A DNA stretch of 48,248 nt, from assembly GCF_001642795.1 (NCBI RefSeq), contig NZ_LKEH01000021.1, positions 405 through 48,652 of the forward strand, read 5' to 3'. The stretch is from Pseudomonas viridiflava. GTDB taxonomy: Bacteria; Pseudomonadota; Gammaproteobacteria; Pseudomonadales; Pseudomonadaceae. A program made the translations under genes and the position numbers. This document shows, in pieces, positions 36,585 to 45,501 of the stretch (the first letter of the stretch is position 1; each line of letters starts with the position of its first letter). The notes below the pieces were generated by a model. It worked only from the letters and a program-made list of their open reading frames with translations. It searched no databases and was not told the DNA's origin.

Positions 36585-37055
36585 ATGCCTACAGACCTCT
36601 GGAGTTTCACCCTGGATTTTTACGCCCGACCGGGTGTGGAACAGGCCTGTCTGACACTGCAAAGCAGCGGGGCCAACGTGTGTGCGGTGTTATGTGGCGT
36701 GTGGCTGGGGCTGCGCGGAGTGGAATGCAACACGCAACGATTGTCCGAAATCGGACAGTTGGCGACGCCGTGGCACGATGACGTCGTGCGGCCGCTGCGG
36801 GAAATGCGCACCCAGTGGCGGGCTGCAGCTCAGGATGACGCCGTTCTGGGCGAGCTGCGAAACAGGGTCAAGGCATTGGAACTGGAGGCCGAACACACGC
36901 TGCTGACCCGACTTGAGGCATTGACCCGCGACTGGCCAGATGCGAACAAAACGGATGTCGCCGGGTGGCTTGCGGGAATTGTCGAAAGCACGGCACAAAA
37001 AAGCCGCGATGCGCTGCAAGTGCTGCGCATCGCGGCTGATGTCACCGACGCTTAG
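36585..37055 (+). CDS. TIGR02444 family protein
   Basis: A 156-residue acidic all-helical protein starting MPTDLWSFTLDFYARPGVEQ, a family-typical N-terminus. GGGAG lies about 8 nt before the ATG. It is divergent from the ABC-F gene and overlaps the 3' end of algP by 4 nt. Function unknown; family present beside algP in other Pseudomonas. Confidence 0.85.
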   Translation: MPTDLWSFTLDFYARPGVEQACLTLQSSGANVCAVLCGVWLGLRGVECNTQRLSEIGQLATPWHDDVVRPLREMRTQWRAAAQDDAVLGELRNRVKALELEAEHTLLTRLEALTRDWPDANKTDVAGWLAGIVESTAQKSRDALQVLRIAADVTDA

Positions 37056-38050
37056 GAAGCGCTGGTAGGCGTTGCGCCATTGGCCGCTGCCGGAGCAGGC
37101 GCGGCGGCTGGAGCTGCAGAAGCTGGCACTGCTGCCGGCTTGACCGCAGGCGTGGTGGACGCTGCAGGCTTGGCGGCTGCTGGTTTTGCAGCAGGCTTGG
37201 CAGCGGCTGGCTTGGCGGCGGCTTTCACCGGAGCCTTGGCAGGTGCTTTTGCCGGCGCCTTGACGGCGGCTGGCTTGGCAGCAGCGGGTGCCTTGGCAGT
37301 TGGAGCCTTGGATGCTGCTGGTTTCGCAGCTGCAGGCTTGGCCGGTGCCTTGGCGGCAGCGGGTTTGGCCGCTGTTTTCGCAGAAGCCGGTTTGGCCGCT
37401 GCTGTTTTTGCAGCAACCGGCTTGGCAGCAGCGGCGGGTTTCGCAGCAGCCTTGACCGGAGCTTTGGCAGCGACGGGCTTGGCGGCGGTTTTGGCCGCAG
37501 GCTTGGCAGCAGCTTTGGCAGGTGCCTTGGCAACAGGTGCTTTCGCTGCAGCAGCCTTGGCGGCAGGCGCTTTGGCTACCGGTGCCTTGGCAACGGTCTT
37601 GGCGGCAGGCTTGGCAGCAGCCGCTTTGGCCGGTACAGCAGGCTTGGCTTCGCGGGTGGTGAGGATCTTGCCGACGGCTTCCTTGACGCGACCAATGCCC
37701 TGGGCAAGCTTCAGGCTTTCCTGAGCATCACGCTTGAGGTGCAGAATGTAGGTACGGGTTTCAGTCTGACGGTCCTTGAGTGCATCCAGCAATTCTTCCA
37801 GTTCAGACACGGCGCTCTTGGCCTTGGTCTGCGCCTTGGCCTTACCGACCGTGGCGGCATCCTGCAACTTGGTGCGCGACTTGTGCAGTTTTTCCTGCGC
37901 TTTGCCACGTTGTTTTTCGAGCTTGGCGAGCAGTTTCTCGGCATCAGCCAAAGCTTGTGAGCAGGCGTCTTCCAGATGCTCGAGCAAGCTGCCCGATAGT
38001 TGTTGGAGCAAATGCAACGGAGTATTTACTGGCTTCTTTTTGGCCGACAT
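37052..38050 (-). CDS. algP: AlgP, histone-like alginate regulator
   Basis: A 332-residue basic protein with two parts. The first 130 residues form a predicted coiled coil (LLQQLSGSLLEHLEDACSQA and following). The rest is made of lysine-, alanine- and proline-rich KPAA/KAPA repeats like histone H1 tails. In P. aeruginosa AlgP (AlgR3) is associated with alginate gene control by DNA compaction. The tail ends in ANGATPTSAS without repeats. The tail DNA is nearly periodic, so length likely varies between strains. The opposite strand is also open over about 640 nt owing to composition. Confidence 0.93.
   Translation of the reverse strand: MSAKKKPVNTPLHLLQQLSGSLLEHLEDACSQALADAEKLLAKLEKQRGKAQEKLHKSRTKLQDAATVGKAKAQTKAKSAVSELEELLDALKDRQTETRTYILHLKRDAQESLKLAQGIGRVKEAVGKILTTREAKPAVPAKAAAAKPAAKTVAKAPVAKAPAAKAAAAKAPVAKAPAKAAAKPAAKTAAKPVAAKAPVKAAAKPAAAAKPVAAKTAAAKPASAKTAAKPAAAKAPAKPAAAKPAASKAPTAKAPAAAKPAAVKAPAKAPAKAPVKAAAKPAAAKPAAKPAAAKPAASTTPAVKPAAVPASAAPAAAPAPAAANGATPTSAS
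37075..37650. repeat. Imperfect tandem repeats encoding the AlgP tail
   Basis: Tandem units of 12 or 15 nt built from GGCTTGGCAGCA / GCTGGTTTTGCA variants on the plus strand. The repeats code for KPAA, KAPA and similar blocks. Such repeats in algP are known to vary in P. aeruginosa strains. Confidence 0.85.
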
Positions 38051-38266
38051 GACTTACCTCCTGGCTGACGAAATTGCGGCTCATACTAGACTTCTGCTCG
38101 CACCGCCGCTAGGGCATCTTGACACCATGAACGACGCCCTGTTGCATGGTGAAAAAAATGATTGTCGGGCCTGTTTGCAGGTCTTTGCGAAATTCACCTT
38201 GCAAGACACGTCACCACAGGCGCTTGCACTGGCATAATCGCTGACTTCCCAGGCCGGAGAGCATCC
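38051..38266. promoter_or_regulatory. Divergent region between algP and the FKBP gene
   Basis: A 216-nt gap holding the promoters of both genes. Nothing else can be recognised by eye. Part of a longer upstream frame continues into it, but the coding start at 38267 is better supported. Confidence 0.3.
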
Positions 38267-38941
38267 ATGTCGCGCTACCTGTTAACGTCGTTGTTTCTCT
38301 TGCTACCGCTGGCTCAGGCCACCGAAACCCCTCCGACCACAGATTCTCACGACCTTGCCTACAGCCTGGGCGCAAGCCTGGGTGAACGCTTGCATCAGGA
38401 GGTCCCGGACCTTGATCTGAAAGCGCTGGTCGATGGCTTGAAGCAGGCCTATCAGGGCAAGCCACTGGCACTCAAGCAGGAGCGTATCGACCAGATTCTG
38501 CGTGAGCACGATGCTGCCATGGCCCAGGCCGAGACCACGGGAACAGACGCGCCGACCGAAGCCGCGCTGGGTGCCGAAAAGCGTTTCATGGAGAGCGAGA
38601 AGGCCAAGCCGGGCGTCAAGGTGCTGGCTGACGGTATCCTGATGACGGAACTCACACCCGGCACAGGGCCGAAGCCGGACGTGAATGGCAGGGTGGAAGT
38701 GCGCTATGTGGGTCGCCTGCCGGACGGCACGATCTTCGACCAGAGCACACAGCCGCAGTGGTTCAGGCTCGACAGTGTAATCAGCGGCTGGACCAGCGCA
38801 CTGCAAGGCATGCCGACCGGAGCAAAATGGCGGCTGGTGATTCCATCGGATCAGGCGTACGGCGCAGAAGGCGCAGGCGACCTGATCGACCCGTTCACGC
38901 CACTGGTGTTCGAGATCGAGCTGATCGCCGTTTCACAGTAA
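38267..38941 (+). CDS. Periplasmic FKBP-type peptidyl-prolyl isomerase
   Basis: A 224-residue periplasmic folding enzyme. The signal peptide is MSRYLLTSLFLLLPLAQA, followed by an FKBP-N dimerisation domain (residues 25-120). The FKBP-C catalytic domain contains VRYVGRLPDGTIFDQS, VISGWTSALQGMPTGAKWRL and PSDQAYGAEG. Ribosome site GGAGAG. Between algP and algQ, as in other pseudomonads. Substrates are unknown. Confidence 0.92.
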   Translation: MSRYLLTSLFLLLPLAQATETPPTTDSHDLAYSLGASLGERLHQEVPDLDLKALVDGLKQAYQGKPLALKQERIDQILREHDAAMAQAETTGTDAPTEAALGAEKRFMESEKAKPGVKVLADGILMTELTPGTGPKPDVNGRVEVRYVGRLPDGTIFDQSTQPQWFRLDSVISGWTSALQGMPTGAKWRLVIPSDQAYGAEGAGDLIDPFTPLVFEIELIAVSQ

Positions 38942-38962
38942 TCCGCACCCGCAGAAACGCGA

Positions 38963-38982
38963 AAGGGTGCAAAAGCACCCTT
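38963..38982. terminator. Bidirectional hairpin between FKBP gene and algQ
   Basis: AAGGGTGC (38963-38970) and GCACCCTT (38975-38982) with an AAAA loop. Between the converging genes; there is no long T run on either side. Confidence 0.6.
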
Positions 38983-39009
38983 GGCAACCCCATGGACATC
39001 AGGAAACGA

Positions 39010-39483
39010 TCAGGCCTGAACGGCGGCCTCTTCCTTGTGTGAGGTGTGCAACACTTCGATCAGGCAGTCTTCAAGCTCGAAGCGCTCATGCAACAGACCG
39101 CCCAGCTTGTTGAATTCCTTTGCCACGACCGAGCAGTCCGAGCAGTCACCCTTGTCACAGCGGTCATTGAACGCCAGCGCCAGCTCAGTAATGACATTCA
39201 GACGCGGGTAGAGGGTATCCGCCAGCTCAAGCCCGCGCTCGTCATTGAAAGCCTTGGCTTCATTGCCCAGCTGTTCGTAGACCTCGAAATGACCGGCCGA
39301 AACGTAGTCGACCAGAATTCCGCAAAAGTTCTGCAATGCCGCGCGATCAGCTGCGAGCGCTTCGGGCGTATCGCCCAACGCATCGTAGGCATTGATCAGT
39401 TCACGGCGGCACTCCAACCAGCGGTCAATCAACAGATTGACACCACCCCAGCGTTCCTGAGCATTCTGACAACTTTCCAGCAT
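39010..39483 (-). CDS. algQ: Anti-sigma-70 factor Rsd/AlgQ
   Basis: A 157-residue four-helix-bundle protein that binds sigma-70 region 4 and helps other sigma factors. It starts [20 protein letters not shown] and contains [15 protein letters not shown] and [20 protein letters not shown]. In Pseudomonas AlgQ influences alginate, pyoverdine and stress genes. The longer frame upstream of residue 1 lacks family similarity. Single gene, terminated by the hairpin at 38963. Confidence 0.95.
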   Translation of the reverse strand: MLESCQNAQERWGGVNLLIDRWLECRRELINAYDALGDTPEALAADRAALQNFCGILVDYVSAGHFEVYEQLGNEAKAFNDERGLELADTLYPRLNVITELALAFNDRCDKGDCSDCSVVAKEFNKLGGLLHERFELEDCLIEVLHTSHKEEAAVQA

Positions 39484-39655
39484 GATGTTCTCTCTTCCCT
39501 TCAGGGGCATGCGGTCCTGTGCCGGCCTTAGTCATTTAAGGGCCTGGCCTGATGAAAGCGTCAGGACAGCATACTTCCAATGACGCGTGCGGCTCAGATT
39601 ATGCCCGCTCGACGAGGCCATCAAGGTACGCAGGAGATAAAGTTCATACAAGCGT

Positions 39656-40171
39656 TTAATAGTCGGTCCGACTTCCGGCAGATATCCAGCGGCTCAATTC
39701 GCTGAAAAGCGGATACAACGGCAGCAGCGCCAGACCGACAAATGCCAGCAGACTCCATTCGGGAAGACTCAGGCCGAACAGCGACCAGGTGATTTGCGCG
39801 CAAACCGCAGCATTGACGTGGAAGCTGTCGTTCCACCGGCCCGGGGAGAGGCTGTCGAGCGCGGCGAACACCGGTATCAGCTCATCTGCCGATGCCGTTT
39901 GCAGCCAGACCTGAAAACCCGCCATGGCCGCACCGACCAGTGCGACCACCAGCAACGTCACACAGTAGCGGTGCCAGCCGGTCGCGCCGGGTGAATGACA
40001 GGCTGCTACCAGCGTGAGCACACCGCAACTGACCATCGCCGCCCGCTGCGAGAGGCAGAGCAGACAAGGTTCAAGGCCGAAGGCGTGTTGCAGGTAAAGC
40101 ACGGCGGCAATGATCAGCGCACAGGTCAGAAATGCCAGAAAGAACAACGAACGCGTGCGAGCCAGGTGCAT
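39656..40171 (-). CDS. dsbH: DsbB-type disulfide oxidoreductase (DsbH)
   Basis: A 171-residue four-helix inner-membrane protein of the DsbB family, which passes electrons from DsbA to quinone. The first periplasmic loop has the conserved CxxC, at C36 and C39 in LEPCLLCLSQR. The second loop normally holds a second cysteine pair, but only C124 (VCAQITWSLFGL) is seen; the partner cysteine expected near PVFAALDSLSP is missing. Other cysteines (C17, C49, C58, C70) lie in membrane segments or the cytosolic side. Whether it can still oxidise DsbA is unclear. Placement beside algQ matches P. aeruginosa dsbH. Confidence 0.87.
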   Translation of the reverse strand: MHLARTRSLFFLAFLTCALIIAAVLYLQHAFGLEPCLLCLSQRAAMVSCGVLTLVAACHSPGATGWHRYCVTLLVVALVGAAMAGFQVWLQTASADELIPVFAALDSLSPGRWNDSFHVNAAVCAQITWSLFGLSLPEWSLLAFVGLALLPLYPLFSELSRWISAGSRTDY

Positions 40172-40357
40172 GGCGAATCCGTAACAAAAGACGAGGCGTT
40201 AACGGTAGAGGAAAGGGCCCGGCGCTTTCAAGGCGACGTCGTACAGATACGTCGCCGCAAAATGTGGAAACAACACACGTGAAGATAGGGCTTCTTAACG
40301 AGTTGGCGTAGGAATGTTCGTACTTTGCACGGACGGGTTTTGAACGTTGGCATTGGC

Positions 40358-40393
40358 ATGCATGAGCCCTGCTTTCTGCCAGGGCTCATGCAT
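40358..40393. terminator. 14-bp hairpin after hemY
   Basis: ATGCATGAGCCCTG (40358-40371) and CAGGGCTCATGCAT (40380-40393) form a perfect stem with an 8-nt loop. It lies 8 nt beyond the hemY stop on the minus strand. Without a T run, termination may depend on Rho. Confidence 0.65.
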
Positions 40394-40401
40394 GTGAAAC
40401 A

Positions 40402-41646
40402 TCAGACGCCGCTGAGCGCGGGTAACGGCCTTGTCAGAAGTCGCTCGTCGAGCAGGCCCAGCCCTTCCTGAAAGAGCTGGTTGCTGCGATCCGTTTCACC
40501 CAGTTGAGCAAGCAACCGCGCCAGCTCGGCGCAGGTTTCCGGGTTACGCTCCAGACGCAGGCTGCTTTCCAGATAGTCGCGAGCCTTGCCCCAAAGCCGG
40601 CTTTGCAGGCAGATACGACCCAGGCTCAACAGCAGGCTCGGATCGCTCGGATGGTGCTTGAGCCAACCTTCTGCTGTCTGCAGCTGCTTAGCCGGATCAC
40701 CGCCACGTACTAGCCCGTACAACCGGGCCAGATGGCTGCTGTAGTCGCGCTTGAGAGCAGAGCGCAGCACTTCTTCAGCCTGCGCCTCGGCGCCGAGACG
40801 ACGCAACTGATCGGCATACGCCAGTATCAGTTGCGGCTCCTGACGTTGTGCGGAGGACAGCCCTTGCCAGGCTTTTTCAAGCGAAGGCAGACCGGTCAAC
40901 GCGCCTTCACCTTCTTCACGGTAGGCCGCCAGCGTAAGGTTTTCACCCCAGGCACGACGTTCCAGTTCAGCGAGCTCACGAGGCGGCAATACCTTGTCCT
41001 TGCGAAGCTCCGGCATCAGACGAATCAACGCCGACCAGTCACCGCGCTGCTGGTACAGCCGCTGCAACTGGCGTAGCACCTGAGGATTATGCGGGTGACG
41101 CTCGTGCATGGCCTGCAGCGTGGTCAATGCACCATCGGTGTCCCCACGATCCTGTTGCAACTGCGCGTGGTTCAGGGCAATCGCCAGTTCCGCCTGCGGC
41201 TGGCGAGTCAGTGCGCGCTCAAGCAGATTGTCACAATCTTCATAACGACCCTGCTCGTTGGCCGCTCGCGCAGCGCCGATGTAGTACAACAGTGGATGAG
41301 CGTCGGCCTCGGCGGCACGGTGCAGATGACGTTGTGCACTGGACCAGCGACCCTCGGCAAGGTCCATCTGGCCCTGCTCGATTGCGATCTGGACACGGCG
41401 GCGGCGATTGCGACGCGACCATGGGTTGACCAGACCGCCCGATGTGGTCAGCAGGTTGATGACCAGACGGATGAGCAGGATCACCAGCAGGAAGGCGACC
41501 AGCAGCGCCAGCGTCGCCCACAGGCTCGATTCATAACGGAAGTTCTGGTACGCGATCAGGACGTACCCGGAATGCTCGGCGATGGCGACACCGATCAGCG
41601 CCGCAGCAGCGATGGCGATGAACAGCAGTACATAGAATCGCTTCAT
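40402..41646 (-). CDS. hemY: HemY, membrane TPR protein of the haem gene cluster
   Basis: A 414-residue inner-membrane protein. Two membrane helices (MKRFYVLLFIAIAAAALIGV, and ATLALLVAFLLVILLIRLV) precede a long TPR array from about residue 85. This gammaproteobacterial HemY is unrelated to the Bacillus protoporphyrinogen oxidase of the same name; its proposed role is scaffolding for late haem synthesis. Start overlaps the hemX stop (ATGA). Last of hemC-hemD-hemX-hemY. Confidence 0.92.
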   Translation of the reverse strand: MKRFYVLLFIAIAAAALIGVAIAEHSGYVLIAYQNFRYESSLWATLALLVAFLLVILLIRLVINLLTTSGGLVNPWSRRNRRRRVQIAIEQGQMDLAEGRWSSAQRHLHRAAEADAHPLLYYIGAARAANEQGRYEDCDNLLERALTRQPQAELAIALNHAQLQQDRGDTDGALTTLQAMHERHPHNPQVLRQLQRLYQQRGDWSALIRLMPELRKDKVLPPRELAELERRAWGENLTLAAYREEGEGALTGLPSLEKAWQGLSSAQRQEPQLILAYADQLRRLGAEAQAEEVLRSALKRDYSSHLARLYGLVRGGDPAKQLQTAEGWLKHHPSDPSLLLSLGRICLQSRLWGKARDYLESSLRLERNPETCAELARLLAQLGETDRSNQLFQEGLGLLDERLLTRPLPALSGV

Positions 41647-42761
41647 GGGCTGGTCCCTCGCATCGCCTCGGCAGGCTGGCCTGACGCGTGACGACGCTCG
41701 AGGTACGCCTGAACGGCACTCAGGCTCTGCGCCAGATCAGGCGTCTTCACAGCTACAGGCTGCGCAGCGACGGCATCCAGACGCGCGCCCAGCAGTTTGC
41801 CTTGCGGGTCGTCCTGATTGAAGTTGGATTGCAGCACGCTCTTGGCCTCGGCCAGCGCACGGGAATACACCTCGGGCTCGCCATTGAGCGCCGCCCACTG
41901 CGCCTGCTCGAGAGCCAGACTCAGGGCCAGACGGACTTGGGCAAGGCTCTGCCCCGCCAGAACCGGGCGAATGTCCTTGTCAGCGTTGAAATCGATACGG
42001 AAGTAATGGGAAAGCTGCGCCCACCAGCGCGACCATGTGCTGTCTTCACTGGCATCGGTCAGGCCCGGCAGGGTATCGCCCTTGTCTTCATATTCCGGCG
42101 CCAGCTTGTTGAGCTGTACCGCCTGATCACGCAGTGCGGCCAGTTGCAGGAACAGCCCGGTACGGTCCGGCTGATCGAGACTGCGTAGGGCACCCAGGCT
42201 TTTGGCGAGTTGTTCGCGTGCGGCAAACGAGCCCGGATCGTCCTGCTCGCGCAGGATTTCGTCGGCACCCTGCACCAGGGCCTCGGCGCTGTTGATGTCC
42301 TGCAAAGCGGAAAGACGCAGGCTGGCCAGACGCAGCAAGTGCTCGGCCTCGGCCAGACGCCAGTCCTTGCGGCTGGCACCAAGGACTGTTTCCAGACGCT
42401 GGCTCAGACGCTGCTGGTCGCCCTGCAACTGCGCCACCAGACGGCGGCTGTCTTCAAGCTGATCGGCCGGCGGAAACTGCGCAAGACGAGCTGTCAGCTG
42501 CTGGTCACTCTGGGCCAGCGCCAGCGTCTGCTCGGCAATGTCCTGGACCTCGCCGCGCTGCTGCTGATGCCCGGCCTGCAACATGCGCAGTTGCCAAACG
42601 CCCCAGCCTGCAACGGCCACGCCTGCAATACCCAGCAAGAGGGCCAGGATCACCAGGCCGCTGCTGCGATTGCCCGAACGCTCGGGGCGCACAGGTTCAG
42701 GGGTGGAGGCCGGTGTTTTGACTACCGATTCATCGTCTTTAGGCAAGGCAGTTTCGCTCAC
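41643..42761 (-). CDS. hemX: HemX membrane protein
   Basis: A 372-residue protein with a cytosolic N-tail, one membrane helix (SGLVILALLLGIAGVAVAGW) and a coiled-coil, helical periplasmic part. Often labelled uroporphyrinogen methyltransferase but it lacks that domain. A GTG at 42761, reading VSETALPKDDES, has AAGGA 9 nt upstream; an ATG 18 nt upstream is also open. Ends overlapping the hemY start by 4 nt. Confidence 0.88.
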   Translation of the reverse strand: MSETALPKDDESVVKTPASTPEPVRPERSGNRSSGLVILALLLGIAGVAVAGWGVWQLRMLQAGHQQQRGEVQDIAEQTLALAQSDQQLTARLAQFPPADQLEDSRRLVAQLQGDQQRLSQRLETVLGASRKDWRLAEAEHLLRLASLRLSALQDINSAEALVQGADEILREQDDPGSFAAREQLAKSLGALRSLDQPDRTGLFLQLAALRDQAVQLNKLAPEYEDKGDTLPGLTDASEDSTWSRWWAQLSHYFRIDFNADKDIRPVLAGQSLAQVRLALSLALEQAQWAALNGEPEVYSRALAEAKSVLQSNFNQDDPQGKLLGARLDAVAAQPVAVKTPDLAQSLSAVQAYLERRHASGQPAEAMRGTSP

Positions 42762-42812
42762 GTATCCCATCCTTTGCATGTTGGCGTAATAGCGTAAACG
42801 ACAAAGAGTCGA

Positions 42813-43589
42813 TCAATACGCCTCGACGGCAGGCTGAGGTCGATCCCGCAACGCTGCCAGCAGTGCCCCGGCGCTCGCGCCATGGCAATCAATCACATTC
42901 AGAGCCCCGGCAGCACGAGCCATCTCGGCCACTCGGGGACTGGGTACAAACAACGGCAGACCTGCCAGATCCGGCCAGCGCTCACCTGCCAGCGCGAGCA
43001 GATGCTCAAAACCCTGCCCACTGCTGACCACCAGCCCGTTCAAGCGTTCCAACTCGACACGTTGCGGCAGTGCCGAGGCAGGGTACTGTGGCAGATAACG
43101 ACGGTACAGCGGCAGGTAATCGACTGTCACACCCTGTTCGCGCAAACGCTCGGCCAACAGCTCGCGTCCCTCGTCACCCCGCATGATCAGCACACGACTG
43201 CCCGGAACGGCAATCGCCGCCTGCAATCGCGGCAGATCCAGCAGGGCTTCGCTGTCATCGCCCAGCTCGGGCCAACTGACATCCAGACCATAGTCGATCA
43301 GTATCTGCCCGGTCGCGGCGCCGACACTGAACCAGGGCTGAATCGGCGGCTGGGGCCAGACTTCGTCGATCAGTTCGATGGCCAGACGGGCAGCCGGCTT
43401 GCTGACCACAATGACGGCACAGTAATTGAGCAGCTCGAAAATGATCGAGTGCTGGGCAGGCGTCAACGGCAGCGGTTCGGTTTCAAGCAGAGGCAGGCTG
43501 CTGCTGAAGATACCGGCGTCGGCCAACGTACTGGCCAGCGCCGCCGATTCCTCGGCAGGGCGGGTCAGCAGCAGACGCCAGTTGCTCAT
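42813..43589 (-). CDS. hemD: Uroporphyrinogen-III synthase
   Basis: A 258-residue two-domain enzyme that closes hydroxymethylbilane with inversion of ring D to make uroporphyrinogen III. It starts [20 protein letters not shown]. The conserved stretch [20 protein letters not shown] with the second half [16 protein letters not shown] supports the call; sequence conservation in HemD is always low. Start overlaps the hemC stop as ATGA. Confidence 0.92.
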   Translation of the reverse strand: MSNWRLLLTRPAEESAALASTLADAGIFSSSLPLLETEPLPLTPAQHSIIFELLNYCAVIVVSKPAARLAIELIDEVWPQPPIQPWFSVGAATGQILIDYGLDVSWPELGDDSEALLDLPRLQAAIAVPGSRVLIMRGDEGRELLAERLREQGVTVDYLPLYRRYLPQYPASALPQRVELERLNGLVVSSGQGFEHLLALAGERWPDLAGLPLFVPSPRVAEMARAAGALNVIDCHGASAGALLAALRDRPQPAVEAY

Positions 43590-44527
43590 TCGTCTGCAGC
43601 CTCGCCGTAGACGGCCTTGAGGATTTTTGCCGCCCCCTGGGCCAGAAGCGCTTCGGCAACCTCCACACCCAACGCCTGCGCCGCAGTCTGTGGGGCACGG
43701 GCTTCTGCGCGCAGCAGCAACCTACCGGAAGGATCTCCGACCATGCCACGCAACCAGACCTGATCGTCTTCAAGCACGGCGTAGCAGGCAATCGGCACCT
43801 GGCAGCCACCATTGAGGTGCTTGTTCAGCGCACGCTCGGCAATCACGCGCACGGCAGTGTCTTCGTGATGCAAGGGCGCAAGCAGCGCATGAATCTGCGC
43901 ATCGACACTGCGGCATTCGATGCCTACCGCGCCCTGGCCGCCGGCAGGAAGACTGTCTTCAACGCTGATCGCCGAGGTGATGCGGTCCTCGAACCCGAGG
44001 CGGATCAGACCGGCCGCGGCCAGAATGATCGCGTCGTATTCGCCCGAGTCCAGCTTGGCCAGACGCGTATTGACGTTGCCGCGCAGGAAGTGAATCGTCA
44101 GGTCGGGACGACGCGCCAGCAACTGGGACTGGCGACGCAGACTGGACGTCCCGACGATGCTGCCGGCAGGCAGATCTTCCAGGCTGGCAAAGGTGTTGGA
44201 CACGAATGCATCGCGGGCGTCTTCGCGCTCGCAGATGCAGAACAGCCCGAGGCCGTCCGGGAAGTCCATCGGCACGTCTTTCATCGAGTGCACGGCGATG
44301 TCCGCCTCATTTTCGAGAAGCGCCGTTTCGAGCTCCTTGACGAACAGCCCCTTGCCGCCGATTTTCGACAACGGCGAGTCCAGCAGCTTGTCGCCGCGAC
44401 TGACCATTGGTACCAGCGTCACGACCAGGCCGGGATGGGCTTTCTCCAGACGTGCTTTGACATATTCGGCCTGCCAGAGGGCCAACGCGCTCTTGCGGGT
44501 AGCGATGCGGATTTCGCGAGAAGACAT
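43586..44527 (-). CDS. hemC: Hydroxymethylbilane synthase (porphobilinogen deaminase)
   Basis: A 313-residue enzyme that links four porphobilinogens through a covalent dipyrromethane cofactor. The cofactor Cys is in [13 protein letters not shown] at about residue 242. Other motifs are [17 protein letters not shown] (residues 6-22), [14 protein letters not shown] with the catalytic Asp region, and [18 protein letters not shown] binding the acetate groups. Starts a four-gene haem operon 227 nt downstream of algR on the same strand. Confidence 0.96.
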   Translation of the reverse strand: MSSREIRIATRKSALALWQAEYVKARLEKAHPGLVVTLVPMVSRGDKLLDSPLSKIGGKGLFVKELETALLENEADIAVHSMKDVPMDFPDGLGLFCICEREDARDAFVSNTFASLEDLPAGSIVGTSSLRRQSQLLARRPDLTIHFLRGNVNTRLAKLDSGEYDAIILAAAGLIRLGFEDRITSAISVEDSLPAGGQGAVGIECRSVDAQIHALLAPLHHEDTAVRVIAERALNKHLNGGCQVPIACYAVLEDDQVWLRGMVGDPSGRLLLRAEARAPQTAAQALGVEVAEALLAQGAAKILKAVYGEAADE

Positions 44528-44754
44528 TGAACGATCCGTACTGGGTAGATGCGACGGATAATAACAGCTCAGCCGGACAGCTTCAGCGTTGACCGAAAAC
44601 GATTGCCAGCCCGCCTGCAGGTATCAGAACCACAGACTGGGCTCAATGAAAATGGGAGGTGGATTGTTCGCGGAGAACCGGAAAACCCAGGGTCTGGAAT
44701 CCAACGCCAGGACCATGGCTCGGTTTTCGCGAGCAAACCCGTGCAACGGAGTTT
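44528..44754. promoter_or_regulatory. algR-hemC intergenic region
   Basis: 227 nt with no convincing gene. It should hold the hemC promoter. I saw no clear match to the AlgR-type CCGTTCGTC site. A short GGTTT...AAACC pair lies at about 44722-44739. Confidence 0.35.
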
Positions 44755-45501
44755 CTACAGCGTTTGCATCATTTTGCGTACACCCGCCACATGACGACGG
44801 CTGACGATCAGGGCATCACCACCCAGCCCTCTGAGGAACAGCTGAAAGTGCCCCAGCGGCGTGCGTTGCAGGCGTTCGATCCGCTCCCGCGCCACCAGTG
44901 CATTGCGATGGATACGCACGAACCGATCACCGAATTCGTCTTCCAGCGCCTTGAGTGGCTCGTCCAGAAGAACTTCGCCGCCCTCGTGACGCAGGGTCAC
45001 GTATTTATGGTCAGCGATGAAATAGATCACCTGGTCCAACGGGATCAGTTCGATACCTTTGCGGGTACGCGCACTGATATGAGTCCGCGGGCCATTTCCG
45101 CTTTCGGCTGCGGGTCGGGTCATGGCGGCCAGTTGCACGCGATTGGGCCGCTCGGCCTTCCTCAACGCCTCGATAAGATGCTCGGGACGCACAGGCTTTA
45201 CCAGGTAACCGACAGCGCTGACCTGGAAAGCATCCAGCGCGAACTCGTCGTGTGCGGTGCAGAAAACCACGGCGGGAGGTGCTTCGCGCTCGCACAGCCT
45301 GGCGGCGACCTGCAAGCCGTCCATACCCGGCATACGGATGTCCAGCAGCACGACATCCGGCTTGAGATTATCGATCAGCGCCAATGCTTCATCACCATTT
45401 GTGGCGCTGGGTTCTAGTACCCGGTAACCCTCGAGTTCGCCGACCAATCGGCTCAGTCGCTCGCGGGCCAGGGGTTCGTCATCAACGATCAGGACATTCA
45501 T
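44755..45501 (-). CDS. algR: LytTR response regulator AlgR
   Basis: A 248-residue regulator. The receiver domain (MNVLIVDDEPLARERLSRLV) has the phosphoacceptor Asp in PDVVLLDIRMPGMDGL at about residue 54. The C-terminal LytTR domain, including YKYVTLRHEG-like HKYVTLRHEGGEVLL and RFVRIHRNALVARERIERLQ, binds DNA. AlgR controls alginate, twitching and other genes. The start overlaps the algZ stop as ATGA. In P. syringae AlgR also affects virulence. Confidence 0.95.
   Translation of the reverse strand: MNVLIVDDEPLARERLSRLVGELEGYRVLEPSATNGDEALALIDNLKPDVVLLDIRMPGMDGLQVAARLCEREAPPAVVFCTAHDEFALDAFQVSAVGYLVKPVRPEHLIEALRKAERPNRVQLAAMTRPAAESGNGPRTHISARTRKGIELIPLDQVIYFIADHKYVTLRHEGGEVLLDEPLKALEDEFGDRFVRIHRNALVARERIERLQRTPLGHFQLFLRGLGGDALIVSRRHVAGVRKMMQTL

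Noticed and set aside
37080..37724. Long Ala/Gly-rich plus-strand frame over algP
   Set aside because: Composition artefact of the algP repeats; no ribosome site and no domain.
44589..45417. Plus-strand frames antisense to algR
   Set aside because: They extend into the strong algR coding sequence and have no ribosome sites or conserved motifs.
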